From contig NZ_OY730231.1 of the NCBI RefSeq assembly GCF_963422545.1, positions 46,664-110,663 on the forward strand: a stretch of 64,000 nucleotides of DNA, in the 5' to 3' direction. Position 1 is the stretch's first letter; each line of letters begins with the position of its first letter. Of the stretch, positions 1 to 8,641 are shown piece after piece. Under the pieces are notes generated by a model that saw nothing but the letters and a program-made list of their open reading frames with translations, ran no database searches and was not told the DNA's origin. Source of the DNA: an uncultured Flavobacterium sp. (lineage in GTDB: Bacteria; Bacteroidota; Bacteroidia; Flavobacteriales; Flavobacteriaceae). The translations under genes and the position numbers were made by a program.

Positions 1-51
1 ATATGAAGGAGAGATGGGTTTAAAAGTTTTATTTCAATAAAAAGAGAAAAG

Positions 52-516
52 ATGAATTGGTATGTAGTGTATACGAAACCTAAATGGGAGAAAAAAGTTG
101 CAGAAAAGCTTAATCAGATTGGGATAGAATGTTATTGTCCATTAATTACCCAAATAAAAGAGTGGTCTGATAGAAAAAAGAAGGTTGAAGTGCCGCTTTT
201 TAACTCATATGTGTTTGTGCAATTAGAGAATGTTGATCGAAATTCTGTTTTTCAGATAGCGGGTGTAGTACGATATTTGTTTTGGCTCGGAAAGCCTGCG
301 ATTGTTAGAGATGAAGAAATTAATATTATAAAAAAGAGCCTGATGGCTTCAAATATAAGTGATATTTCAGTTAATTCAATTCAACCTGGGGATCGTATTA
401 AATTGGAAACAGGAGCTTTTAGTAATCAAGATGCGATAGTTCAGGAGGTTTCTAATACTCATTATATATTAGTTTTAGAATCTTTAGGGTGTGTGCTTAA
501 AATAAAATACAAATAA
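52..516 (+). CDS. UpxY/NusG-family transcription antiterminator
   Basis: This 154-residue protein is a paralogue of elongation factor NusG. An NGN domain covers about residues 1-95, with WYVVYTKP near the start and the hydrophobic strand PLFNSYVFV at 48-56. A shorter KOW-like segment starting QPGDRIKLETG covers about 108-150. In Bacteroides, relatives called UpxY ride with RNA polymerase and stop premature termination inside long capsule operons; RfaH does the same in enterobacteria. Its place directly upstream of about 56 kb of co-directional glycan genes fits that role. It is probably the dedicated regulator of this locus rather than housekeeping NusG, which is usually longer and sits beside ribosomal protein genes. 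Its own promoter is not visible in the 51 bases before it. Confidence 0.88.
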   Translation: MNWYVVYTKPKWEKKVAEKLNQIGIECYCPLITQIKEWSDRKKKVEVPLFNSYVFVQLENVDRNSVFQIAGVVRYLFWLGKPAIVRDEEINIIKKSLMASNISDISVNSIQPGDRIKLETGAFSNQDAIVQEVSNTHYILVLESLGCVLKIKYK

Positions 517-674
517 CAGAGTTATAGTGTAGCTATTATAAATTAAAACAGAAGATGAAATTTCTTTATTTTGAGATTTTATTTTTTGTTTTTTTTATAC
601 ATGCTGATTAATAGAGGGTTGATGTTTTTGAGTTTTTTTTAATAGTCCATTTTCTAGTATTATAGGAAACCGTA

Positions 675-705
675 TTGAATAAATTGACTTAATGTGTTAT
701 ATTTG
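675..705 (+). promoter_or_regulatory. Candidate promoter of the glycan operon
   Basis: TTG at 675-677 and TATATTTG at 698-705 are separated by 20 bases. This matches the Bacteroidota/Flavobacterium promoter pattern TTG-N(17-23)-TAnnTTTG exactly. Transcription would start near 711-713, leaving a leader of about 60 bases before the dehydrogenase gene at 773. The box lies between the antiterminator gene and the first sugar gene, so the biosynthetic genes may be transcribed separately from their regulator. Confidence 0.65.
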
Positions 706-752
706 CCGAAAATGAATTTTGAGTATCTGTGTCAAGCCTTTGTGACTCAGAG

Positions 753-763
753 CGGCGAAGCCG
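753..763 (+). promoter_or_regulatory. GC-rich leader hairpin, candidate antiterminator recruitment site
   Basis: CGGC-GAA-GCCG forms a perfect 4-bp hairpin with a 3-base loop. It lies about 40 bases after the predicted transcription start and 9 bases before the first start codon, in otherwise very AT-rich DNA. RfaH recruitment uses a small GC-rich hairpin (ops) in a similar leader position. No UpxY recognition sequence is established that I can match, so the role is inference only. Confidence 0.3.
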
Positions 764-772
764 TGAATTGTA

Positions 773-2086
773 ATGAACGAAGTGGATAAAAAACAGTATA
801 AATTGGATGAAAACATAAAAGTAGCCGTTATCGGTTTAGGTTATGTTGGTTTACCTTTGGCCAGATTATTTGCTACGAAATATGCAGTTGTCGGATTTGA
901 TATAAATGAAGCCAGAGTTTCTTCGCTTAAATCAGGTATAGATACAACATTAGAAGTCGATGACGAAACTTTACAAAAAGTTTTAGTTGATAGCCGTAAT
1001 TCTAAAGTGGGGCTGTATTGTACTAGTTATTTGGACGATATAGCAGATTGTAATTATTTCATAGTAACGGTTCCAACTCCCGTTGATAAAAATAATCGTC
1101 CTGATTTAACTCCTTTATATAAATCGAGTGAGTCAGTTGGTAAAATTTTGAAAAAAGGAGATGTTGTAATTTATGAATCTACTGTTTATCCAGGAGTAAC
1201 TGAAGAACAATGTGTGCCGGTTTTGGAAAAAGTCTCAGGATTGAAATTTAATAAAGACTTCTTTGCAGGTTATTCGCCTGAGAGAATAAATCCAGGAGAT
1301 AAAGAACATACAGTAGAAAAAATTCTTAAAGTAACCTCAGGTTCAACTCCAGAAATAGGATTAAAAGTCGATGCGCTTTACAAATCTGTAATTACGGCAG
1401 GTACCTACTTAGCTCCAACGATTAAAGTTGCAGAAGCAGCTAAGGTTATCGAAAATTCCCAAAGAGATATAAATATTGCTTTTGTAAATGAATTAGCTAA
1501 AATATTCAATTTAATGAATATTGATACCCAAGAGGTATTAGCGGCAGCTTCTACAAAATGGAACTTTTTACCTTTTAAGCCGGGATTAGTTGGAGGACAT
1601 TGTATAGGTGTTGACCCTTATTATTTAGCACAAAGAGCACAAGAGTTTGGATATCATCCTGAAATAATTTTAGCAGGAAGACGTTTGAATGACAGTATGG
1701 GAGAATATATAGCTTCACAGGTTGTTAAGTTAATGATAAAAAAAGGTATTTCTGTAAACGGAGCAAGTCTTCTAATGTTAGGAATTACTTTTAAAGAAAA
1801 CTGTCCAGATGTCCGTAATACTAAAATTGTTGATGTTATAAAGGCATTAAATGAATACGGAATAATAGTTACAATATTCGATCCTTTAGCAAACATTGAA
1901 GAAGTTAAAAAAGAATACAAATTAAATACTATTAATTCGCTATCAAATGAAAAATTCGATGCTATAGTTTTAGGCGTAGCACATAAGGAATTTTTAAAAT
2001 TAAATTTTTCGAAATTACAAAAAGATAATAGTTTATTATATGATGTTAAAGGGGTTTTAGGTGCAACAGCTGATAATAGGCTATAG
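773..2086 (+). CDS. Nucleotide-sugar dehydrogenase (WbpO/TviB/CapL-like)
   Basis: This 437-residue enzyme belongs to the UDP-glucose/GDP-mannose dehydrogenase family, which oxidises C6 of a nucleotide sugar to a uronic acid using two NAD+. The NAD-binding motif GLGYVGLP is at 21-28. The catalytic cysteine is C277 within GGHCIGVDPYY. The C-terminal UDP-binding domain contains TFKENCPDVRNTK at about 339-351. That C-terminal motif and the length resemble the TviB/WbpO/CapL branch, which acts on UDP-HexNAc to give UDP-HexNAcA, more than UDP-glucose dehydrogenase. The exact substrate cannot be read from the sequence. It is the first structural gene after the promoter at 675-705. The start is the ATG at 773. 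Confidence 0.88.
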   Translation: MNEVDKKQYKLDENIKVAVIGLGYVGLPLARLFATKYAVVGFDINEARVSSLKSGIDTTLEVDDETLQKVLVDSRNSKVGLYCTSYLDDIADCNYFIVTVPTPVDKNNRPDLTPLYKSSESVGKILKKGDVVIYESTVYPGVTEEQCVPVLEKVSGLKFNKDFFAGYSPERINPGDKEHTVEKILKVTSGSTPEIGLKVDALYKSVITAGTYLAPTIKVAEAAKVIENSQRDINIAFVNELAKIFNLMNIDTQEVLAAASTKWNFLPFKPGLVGGHCIGVDPYYLAQRAQEFGYHPEIILAGRRLNDSMGEYIASQVVKLMIKKGISVNGASLLMLGITFKENCPDVRNTKIVDVIKALNEYGIIVTIFDPLANIEEVKKEYKLNTINSLSNEKFDAIVLGVAHKEFLKLNFSKLQKDNSLLYDVKGVLGATADNRL

Positions 2087-2118
2087 TGCTTTTTAACCTT
2101 TTTTAATTTTAAGGAAAA

Positions 2119-3126
2119 ATGGAAACAAATAATTCGATAATACATGTGATTTTAACTGGTGGAGTAGGAAGTAGATTATGGCCTCTTTCTCGCAAAAGCC
2201 AACCAAAACAATATCTTGAGATATTTGAAGGAAAATCTTTATTTGAAATGACTGTTGAAAGAAATAGTCATTTAGCTGATAAAGTAATGGTAGTAGGAAA
2301 TGTCGATAATCATCATTTAAGCGGAAAAGTAATGGATAAAACCAAAACGTCTTACCTAAATATTGTTGAAGCAACACCTAGAAATACTGCCGCAGCAATT
2401 GCTTTCGCTGCGTTTGCGTCTAATGAAGATGATGTTTTAATTATTACTCCATCAGATCATATTATTGATAAAATGGATGATTATAATAATGCTATTCAAA
2501 AAGCAATTTCAAAAGCCAAAGATGGTTATATAGTAACATTTGGAATTATTCCAACTAAACCAGAAACAGGATATGGTTATATTGAGTCGAAAGGAGACAA
2601 AGTAATATCGTTTCGTGAAAAACCAAATGAAACTACTGCAAAAGAATTTATAGCAAGAGGTAATTTCTTATGGAACAGTGGTATGTTCTGTTTTAAAGCT
2701 GGTGTCCTTTTGGACGAACTAAAGCAATTTCAGCCAGATGTTTATGAGAAATCGAAGATAGTTTGGGAGACATCTCAAAATGGTTTTTTAGATTTAAGCT
2801 CTTCTTTAGAAATTCCTTCAATTAGTATTGATTATGCAGTTATGGAACGTAGTAAAAAAATTAAGGTAGTTCCCGCGTCATTTTCTTGGTCAGATTTAGG
2901 CTCATTTGAATCAGTTTATGAATATCTCGTTTCAAATGGACATCCAACAGATTCAAATGGAAATATGGTTATTGGATGTGAAAGCCACACTACTTTCTTA
3001 GGATTGAAAAATACAATCTTTGTACATACTGAAACAGCGAATTTAATCTTGCAGAAAGAAAATTCACAGGAGGTGAAAGATATATATAGTGAACTGGAAA
3101 AACAAAATTCAGAATTATTAAATTAA
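2119..3126 (+). CDS. manC: Mannose-1-phosphate guanylyltransferase
   Basis: The enzyme makes GDP-mannose from mannose-1-phosphate and GTP, the precursor for GDP-fucose. The nucleotidyltransferase signature GGVGSRLWPLSR is at 14-25, TPSDHII at 110-116 and the sugar-phosphate motif FREKP at 165-169. At 335 residues it is the short single-domain form without the phosphomannose-isomerase domain of longer ManC proteins. Its partners here are gmd (22671) and fcl (23837), which would turn the product into GDP-L-fucose. Phosphomannomutase is not in the window and must lie elsewhere. The spacing to the preceding gene is 32 bases. Confidence 0.92.
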   Translation: METNNSIIHVILTGGVGSRLWPLSRKSQPKQYLEIFEGKSLFEMTVERNSHLADKVMVVGNVDNHHLSGKVMDKTKTSYLNIVEATPRNTAAAIAFAAFASNEDDVLIITPSDHIIDKMDDYNNAIQKAISKAKDGYIVTFGIIPTKPETGYGYIESKGDKVISFREKPNETTAKEFIARGNFLWNSGMFCFKAGVLLDELKQFQPDVYEKSKIVWETSQNGFLDLSSSLEIPSISIDYAVMERSKKIKVVPASFSWSDLGSFESVYEYLVSNGHPTDSNGNMVIGCESHTTFLGLKNTIFVHTETANLILQKENSQEVKDIYSELEKQNSELLN

Positions 3127-3137
3127 TTGAAGTTGAA

Positions 3138-4184
3138 ATGAAAAAAATTCTAATAACTGGTGGTGCTGGTTTTATAGGTTCTCATGTTGTAAGACGTTTT
3201 GTAAACAAGTATCCAGAATATCAAATTTTCAATCTGGATGCGTTAACATACGCTGGGAATCTTGAGAATATAAAAGATATTGAAACCAACTCGAATTATA
3301 CATTCATAAAGGGAGATATTGTAGATGAGACGTTTATAAATGAACTTTTTGCTGAGCATAATTTTGAAGGTGTTTTACATTTGGCTGCAGAATCACATGT
3401 TGATCGTTCTATTGAAGATCCATTAGCATTTGTGAAAACAAATGTAATTGGAACGATGAATTTGTTAAATGCAGCAAAAAATCAGTGGAAAGGCGATTTT
3501 GAAGGAAAAAGATTTTACCATATAAGTACAGATGAGGTATATGGTTCTTTGGGCGCTGAAGGATTATTTACTGAGACAACACCTTATGATCCAAATTCTC
3601 CATATTCTGCTTCAAAAGCTAGTTCAGATCATTTTGTAAGAGCTTATGGCGAAACTTATGGTTTGCCTTATGTTTTAACTAATTGTTCAAATAATTATGG
3701 ATCGTATCATTTTCCTGAAAAATTAATTCCACTTTTTATAAATAATATTATAAATAATAAGCCATTGCCAGTTTATGGAGATGGAAATTATACACGTGAC
3801 TGGTTATTTGTAGAAGATCATGCCATTGCTATAGATTTAGTTTTTCATGAAGGGAAGAATCATGACACCTATAATATTGGTGGTTTTAACGAATGGAAAA
3901 ACATTGATTTGGTAAAACTACTATGCGAGATTATGGATGAAAAATTAGGTAGAATTGAGGGAACTTCTCAAAAGTTAATCACTTATGTGAAAGACAGACC
4001 TGGACATGATTTGCGTTATGCAATCGATGCTTCAAAAATTAATAAAGAATTGGGTTGGAAACCTTCTGTAACTTTTGAAGAAGGACTTGAGAAAACAATT
4101 AATTGGTATCTTAATAATGAAGAATGGTTGCAAAATGTAACCTCTGGGTCTTATAAAGATTATTATCAAAAGCAATACTCATAA
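3138..4184 (+). CDS. rfbB: dTDP-glucose 4,6-dehydratase
   Basis: This 348-residue short-chain dehydrogenase/reductase converts dTDP-glucose to dTDP-4-keto-6-deoxyglucose. The Rossmann motif GGAGFIG is at 8-14, the dehydratase triad region STDEVYG at 130-136, and the catalytic Y156xxxK160 sits in YSASK. The other rhamnose genes are about 23 kb downstream (rmlC 27317, rmlD 27866, rmlA 28755). Here rmlB is beside manC and close to the ketoisomerase genes at 7810 and 8207. Its product can therefore feed both dTDP-rhamnose and the dTDP-amino sugars made by the aminotransferases in this locus. Confidence 0.94.
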   Translation: MKKILITGGAGFIGSHVVRRFVNKYPEYQIFNLDALTYAGNLENIKDIETNSNYTFIKGDIVDETFINELFAEHNFEGVLHLAAESHVDRSIEDPLAFVKTNVIGTMNLLNAAKNQWKGDFEGKRFYHISTDEVYGSLGAEGLFTETTPYDPNSPYSASKASSDHFVRAYGETYGLPYVLTNCSNNYGSYHFPEKLIPLFINNIINNKPLPVYGDGNYTRDWLFVEDHAIAIDLVFHEGKNHDTYNIGGFNEWKNIDLVKLLCEIMDEKLGRIEGTSQKLITYVKDRPGHDLRYAIDASKINKELGWKPSVTFEEGLEKTINWYLNNEEWLQNVTSGSYKDYYQKQYS

Positions 4185-4236
4185 AACAACAAGCAATTTT
4201 ATTTAAACCAAGTTTAAGGTTAAATTATAATTCAAT

Positions 4237-6717
4237 ATGAAAAAGATAATATACGTTCTTACTCTGTTTTTTATTTTATTATTGTCATTTAATGTAAATG
4301 CACAAGATATACTTAAGTCGAAGGATTTAAGTACCATACAGGTTGATTATTTGTCAAATGATGACTTGGCTAAAATTAGTGCTCAATTGAAAAGTAATAA
4401 TACAACAATCGATCAAGTTGAGTCAATGGCTTTATCAAAAGGAATGACTCAAACGGAGTTTAATAAGTTAAAAATTAAACTTACTGAATTTGAAAAGAAA
4501 AATTCAAAAGAGAATTCAAAAGACAAAAATAATGACATTAAATCAAAAATAGTAGATAAAGATTCAGAGTTTGGAAGAAAACAAGAAAAAATTAAAAATG
4601 AAAAAGTTAAGGATTCTCTAAACGCTTTAATTTTTGGGTCTGAATTGTTCGATAATCCTACTTTAAATTTTGAGCCAGATTTAAAAATGGCAACTCCAGT
4701 AAATTATGTTCTAGGGCCTAGTGATAAGTTAGAAGTTAGTGTTTATGGTGTTCAGCAATTTGATGATACTGTTCCTGTAAATTTTGAAGGTAAAATTACC
4801 ATTCAAAATGTTGGACAAATTGCAGTGGCAGGAATGTCAATTGAAGCAGCCTCACAAAAAATAAAAGCTGCAATTGCAAGAGTTTATAGTACAGTTAGAT
4901 CAGGGCAATCTCAGGTTAGTATAAGTTTAAGTGATATAAGGACTATCAAAGTGACGATTGTTGGAGGAAAGCAACCGGGTAATTATTCAATTTCATCACT
5001 AGCATCTGTTTACAATGCATTGCATCTAGCTGGAGGACCAGGTAAAAATGGTAGTTACAGAAATATAGAATTAATTCGAAATAATAAAATTTACAAAAAT
5101 GTTGATATTTATAAATTTTTAGTTAAAGGGGATCAATCGGATAATGTTAGTTTAAAAGATAATGATGTAATTAGAATTCCGGCATATAGTCAAAGAGTCA
5201 CAGTTGAAGGAGAAGTGAAACGTCCGGGTATCTTTGAAATGAAAAAAGGAGAAACATTTTCAGATTTATTATCCTTTACATCAGGATTTAATGAGTTTGC
5301 ATACACAGCATCTGTAAAGGTTATGCAAAAAACAGGAAAAGAATTTAAAGTGCATGATATAAACGAAAGTGAATACAGCTCTTATTCTCCTCAATCTGGA
5401 GATGTATTTAAAGTTACTAAAATTTTAAATCGATTTGAAAATCGAATTAAAATTGAAGGTGCTGTTTTTAGACCAGATTATTATTCTTATACTGAGGGAA
5501 TGAGAATTTCGGATCTTATTACAAGAGCAGAAGGTTTAAAAGAAGATGCGTATACAAAAAGAGCTAGAATTATTCGTTTGAAAACAGATTTGACAACCGA
5601 AATTGTAAATGTAGATTTAAGTGCAGCACTGTCAGGTGATTTAAATGCTGATATTGAATTAAAAAGAGAAGATATTGTGACAGTGTATTCAATTTTAGAT
5701 TTCAGAGAAGAATATAAAATCACTATAGATGGAGAAGTGAAAAATCCAGGAGTGTACGAATATTTTGAGAACTTGACTTTGAATGATTTGGTGGTTCAAG
5801 TTGGAGGATTAACAGGTTCAGCTTCTAAAAGAGTTGAAATTGCGAGAATGGTAAAATCTGACGTAATAGATGATGCTGATCCAAAACGCATCGAATTAGT
5901 AGAACTAGAAATTACAGCCGATAATAATGAACAGATTAAAAATTTTGTATTAAAACCTTTTGATGTTATCAATATTCGTAAGATGGCGGTTTATGAAAAA
6001 CCACAAATGGTAAAAGTTAGTGGGGCAGTTACCTATCCTGGTAAATATGTTTTAGCTAATAAGAAAGAAACCGTTTATAATGTGGTAATGAGAGCAGGAG
6101 GATTGACATCAATTGCTAACTTGGACGGTATGAAAATTAAAAGGCCAATTAAAGAAGAACAGATTGAACAATTAGAAAGTATAAATCTTAATCTTGACAA
6201 AAAACCAACATCTGAAGAAGATTTGAATTTAAAACAAAAAGATACCCTTAAAGGTAAATTATCGAAAAAACTTAGAGACGAATTAAAATTTGCAACAATT
6301 CCGGTTAATTGGGAAAAAATTGTAAAAGATAAAAATCACTATTCGAATGTAACATTGTTTCCTGGAGATGAAATTGAGGTTGCGGTTTATAATGAAGGGG
6401 TTAAAGTAACCGGAAATGTGTTGTTGACTTCTGAAATCCCATATAGAAGTGGTAAAGGATTTAAATATTATATAAATTCTGTTGGAGGGGTTGATAGTAA
6501 AGGATGGAAGAGAAAGGCTTACATTATTTATCCTAATGGTAAAGCATCAGTAACTACCTCGTTTTTATTTTTTAGATCTTATCCAACGGTAACTCCCGAT
6601 TCTCAAATTGTAGTGCCGGAAAAACCTCAAACTAAGAAAATGAGTGCTGGAGAATGGGCTGGACTTGGAACTGCTTTTGCGAGTTTGGCATTGCTAATTG
6701 TTACAGCTTTTAAATAA
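4237..6717 (+). CDS. SLBB-domain polysaccharide export outer-membrane protein (Wza-like)
   Basis: This 826-residue protein has a signal peptide at about 1-22 (ending FNVNA before QD) and no lipobox cysteine. A charged Lys/Glu/Asp-rich linker covers about 85-130. The Poly_export domain begins near 157 at YVLGPSDKLEVSVYG. A series of SLBB modules follows, each seen as a GxVxxPGxY-type turn (GGKQPGNY, GEVKRPGIF, GEVKNPGVY, GAVTYPGKY). A hydrophobic C-terminal segment lies at about 805-826. Wza family members form the outer-membrane channel for capsule or exopolysaccharide. The many SLBB repeats and large size are typical of Bacteroidota forms. It pairs with the Wzz-like protein immediately downstream. 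Confidence 0.88.
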   Translation: MKKIIYVLTLFFILLLSFNVNAQDILKSKDLSTIQVDYLSNDDLAKISAQLKSNNTTIDQVESMALSKGMTQTEFNKLKIKLTEFEKKNSKENSKDKNNDIKSKIVDKDSEFGRKQEKIKNEKVKDSLNALIFGSELFDNPTLNFEPDLKMATPVNYVLGPSDKLEVSVYGVQQFDDTVPVNFEGKITIQNVGQIAVAGMSIEAASQKIKAAIARVYSTVRSGQSQVSISLSDIRTIKVTIVGGKQPGNYSISSLASVYNALHLAGGPGKNGSYRNIELIRNNKIYKNVDIYKFLVKGDQSDNVSLKDNDVIRIPAYSQRVTVEGEVKRPGIFEMKKGETFSDLLSFTSGFNEFAYTASVKVMQKTGKEFKVHDINESEYSSYSPQSGDVFKVTKILNRFENRIKIEGAVFRPDYYSYTEGMRISDLITRAEGLKEDAYTKRARIIRLKTDLTTEIVNVDLSAALSGDLNADIELKREDIVTVYSILDFREEYKITIDGEVKNPGVYEYFENLTLNDLVVQVGGLTGSASKRVEIARMVKSDVIDDADPKRIELVELEITADNNEQIKNFVLKPFDVINIRKMAVYEKPQMVKVSGAVTYPGKYVLANKKETVYNVVMRAGGLTSIANLDGMKIKRPIKEEQIEQLESINLNLDKKPTSEEDLNLKQKDTLKGKLSKKLRDELKFATIPVNWEKIVKDKNHYSNVTLFPGDEIEVAVYNEGVKVTGNVLLTSEIPYRSGKGFKYYINSVGGVDSKGWKRKAYIIYPNGKASVTTSFLFFRSYPTVTPDSQIVVPEKPQTKKMSAGEWAGLGTAFASLALLIVTAFK

Positions 6718-6725
6718 TAATTTTG

Positions 6726-7802
6726 ATGGAGAATGTACCTATTGTAAGCGATGAAATATCGTTAAGAGAGTTAATAAATAAAACAAAAGAATGGTTTGAT
6801 TATTTATTTTCTCAATGGAAAATTATAATGCTGGCGGGGATTATTGGTGCTGTATTAGGAGTAACATATTCATTTATTAAAAAACCTGTTTATACGGCTA
6901 CATTATCTTTTGCCTTAGAGGATGAAAAAGGAGGTGGAGGAGGTTTAGGAAGTGCACTTGGATTAGCAAGTTCATTCGGATTAGATTTAGGAGGAAGTGG
7001 TGGTGGAATTTTTAGCGGATCTAATTTAACGGAGTTGTTTAAATCGAGAGTAATGGTTGAGAAAACATTACTTTCGCCAATTGAGATAGATGGAAAAGAA
7101 ATTTCTATAGCAGAATTGTATATCCGAAATAACAAATGGCGTGAAGACTGGAAAGATAAACCATCTTTAAGTAAAATACAGTTCCTGCCAAAAGCTAATC
7201 GAGAGAAATTTACAAGAGTTCAAGATAGCATTTTGGGAATGATGTATGGAAACTTGTCTAAATCTGGTTTATCTGTTTCTCAAAAAGATAAAAAAGTTTC
7301 AATTATAAGTATAGATGTTACTTCTACGAATGAATTGTTTGCAAAAATTTTTTGTGAATCTTTGGCAAAACAAGTTGGGAAATTTTATGTTGAAACAAAA
7401 AGTAAAAAAGCTCGTATGAATATGGCTATTTTAGAGCATCAGGTTGATTCAATACGTGGGGAACTTAATGGAGCGATAATTGGAGTAGCTGTCGCAAATG
7501 ACAATACTTTTAACTTAAATCCAGCTCTAAATGTGCGTAGAACTCCATCAGCAAGAAGACAAGTTGATGTTCAGGCAAATACAGCTATATTAACAGAATT
7601 AGTCAAACAAGCAGAATTAGCAAAGGTAACTTTACGTAAGGAAACACCATTGATTCAAGTTATTGACAGACCGATACTACCTTTAGCAAAAGAAAGGTTT
7701 GGTAAAATTAAAGGGATCTTGTTAGGAGGCTTTGCAGGAGGTTTTTTGATAATTGTTTGTTTAATCCTAAGAAGATTATTTAAATTACTTCTTTTAAATT
7801 AA
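6726..7802 (+). CDS. Wzz-like chain-length determinant, no kinase domain
   Basis: This 358-residue inner-membrane protein has a Wzz topology: a first membrane segment at about 33-50, a long periplasmic part, and a second membrane segment near the C-terminus (about 330-350). A strikingly glycine-rich stretch at about 69-97 follows the first membrane segment. There is no Walker motif or tyrosine tail, so it is not a full Wzc-type kinase, and no separate kinase was seen in the window. The ATG at 6726 is chosen over the in-frame TTG at 6723. It lies 8 bases after the SLBB exporter, and the two probably act together in polymer length control or export. Confidence 0.85.
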   Translation: MENVPIVSDEISLRELINKTKEWFDYLFSQWKIIMLAGIIGAVLGVTYSFIKKPVYTATLSFALEDEKGGGGGLGSALGLASSFGLDLGGSGGGIFSGSNLTELFKSRVMVEKTLLSPIEIDGKEISIAELYIRNNKWREDWKDKPSLSKIQFLPKANREKFTRVQDSILGMMYGNLSKSGLSVSQKDKKVSIISIDVTSTNELFAKIFCESLAKQVGKFYVETKSKKARMNMAILEHQVDSIRGELNGAIIGVAVANDNTFNLNPALNVRRTPSARRQVDVQANTAILTELVKQAELAKVTLRKETPLIQVIDRPILPLAKERFGKIKGILLGGFAGGFLIIVCLILRRLFKLLLLN

Positions 7803-7809
7803 TAATTCT

Positions 7810-8217
7810 ATGAAACCGATAATATTAAATTTTCCCAAAATTCAAGATCCAAGAGGAAATCTTACTTTTTTACAAAACCCAAGTCAAATTCCATTTAAGA
7901 TTAAAAGAATTTTTTGGACTTATGATGTTCCTGGTGGAGAAATCAGAGGAGGTCATGCATATAAAAATCAGGAAGAAATCATTATAGCACTTAGTGGAAG
8001 TTTTGATGTGATAATAATGAATTCTGATGGATCTACTGAAAAGATATCTTTGAATAGAAGCTATTATGGGTTGTATTTACCTGCAAAAACTTGGAGACAT
8101 ATGGAAAATTTTTCTACCAATTCTTTGGCATTGCATATTTCAAGCGAAACTTTTTCCCATGATGATTATATAAGAGATTTTGAGGAATTTAAAGAAGAAG
8201 TAAAAAATGAGTTATAG
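7810..8217 (+). CDS. FdtA/QdtA-like sugar 3,4-ketoisomerase, variant active site
   Basis: This 135-residue cupin belongs to the WxcM/FdtA/QdtA family, which isomerises dTDP-4-keto-6-deoxyglucose to the 3-keto sugar before amination. The core reads YDVPGGEIRGGHAYK, followed by ALSGSFDV. The position that is usually the second histidine of the HxH pair (49/51) is tyrosine here (H49-A50-Y51), whereas the next gene keeps HAH. It overlaps that gene by 11 bases. It may have altered stereochemistry, a different substrate, or act as a partner subunit; I cannot tell which. The genes downstream (GNAT, ACP, KASIII, aminotransferase) point to a dTDP-3-acylamino-3,6-dideoxyhexose. Confidence 0.8.
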   Translation: MKPIILNFPKIQDPRGNLTFLQNPSQIPFKIKRIFWTYDVPGGEIRGGHAYKNQEEIIIALSGSFDVIIMNSDGSTEKISLNRSYYGLYLPAKTWRHMENFSTNSLALHISSETFSHDDYIRDFEEFKEEVKNEL

Positions 8218-8641
8218 AAAGAAGACTGTTTTTGATTGTAATTTACTTTATCTCGAACAAAAAGGAGATAGAAACGGACATATAACTGCAGTAAATAATA
8301 ATATAGAAATTCCTTTTGATATTAACAGGATTTTTTATTTGTACGATATTCCAGGTGGTGAATCTAGAGGAGCACATGCTCATAAAGAATGTCACCAATT
8401 CTTAATTGCTGCAAGTGGTAGTTTTGAAGTACTTTTAGATGATGGAAACACAAAACGTCAAGTATTGCTGAACAGACCAGATATAGGTTTGCATATTGTG
8501 CCAGGAATATGGGCATCTGAAATTAATTTTTCTAGTGGGGCAATTTGTTTGGTTTTAGCTTCTCATGCATATAGTGAGGGTGATTATCTAAGGGAGTACG
8601 ACGAATATTTAAAATTTATTTCTTGTGGAAACAGTATTTAA
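8207..8641 (+). CDS. FdtA/QdtA-like sugar 3,4-ketoisomerase
   Basis: This is the second copy of the cupin, 144 residues, with the complete family motif YDIPGGESRGAHAHK (H57 and H59) and AASGSFEVLLDDG. Known relatives produce either the galacto (FdtA) or gluco (QdtA) 3-keto isomer from dTDP-4-keto-6-deoxyglucose. The sequence alone does not settle which. The dehydratase needed to make the substrate is rfbB at 3138. The likely next step is the DegT aminotransferase at 10371. The ATG at 8207 lies inside the end of the preceding gene, suggesting translational coupling. Confidence 0.85.
   Translation: MSYRKKTVFDCNLLYLEQKGDRNGHITAVNNNIEIPFDINRIFYLYDIPGGESRGAHAHKECHQFLIAASGSFEVLLDDGNTKRQVLLNRPDIGLHIVPGIWASEINFSSGAICLVLASHAYSEGDYLREYDEYLKFISCGNSI

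Noticed and set aside
517..772. Canonical enterobacterial JUMPstart/ops element in the leader
   Set aside because: The ops core GGCGGTAG is absent; only a short GC-rich hairpin with loose similarity is present.
1654..2145. 163-codon minus-strand frame opposite the dehydrogenase
   Set aside because: It lies antisense to a well-supported enzyme, has no recognisable domain and is a shadow of its codon usage.
6723..6728. TTG at 6723 as start of the Wzz-like gene
   Set aside because: The ATG directly after it (6726) is the more likely initiator and changes only one residue.
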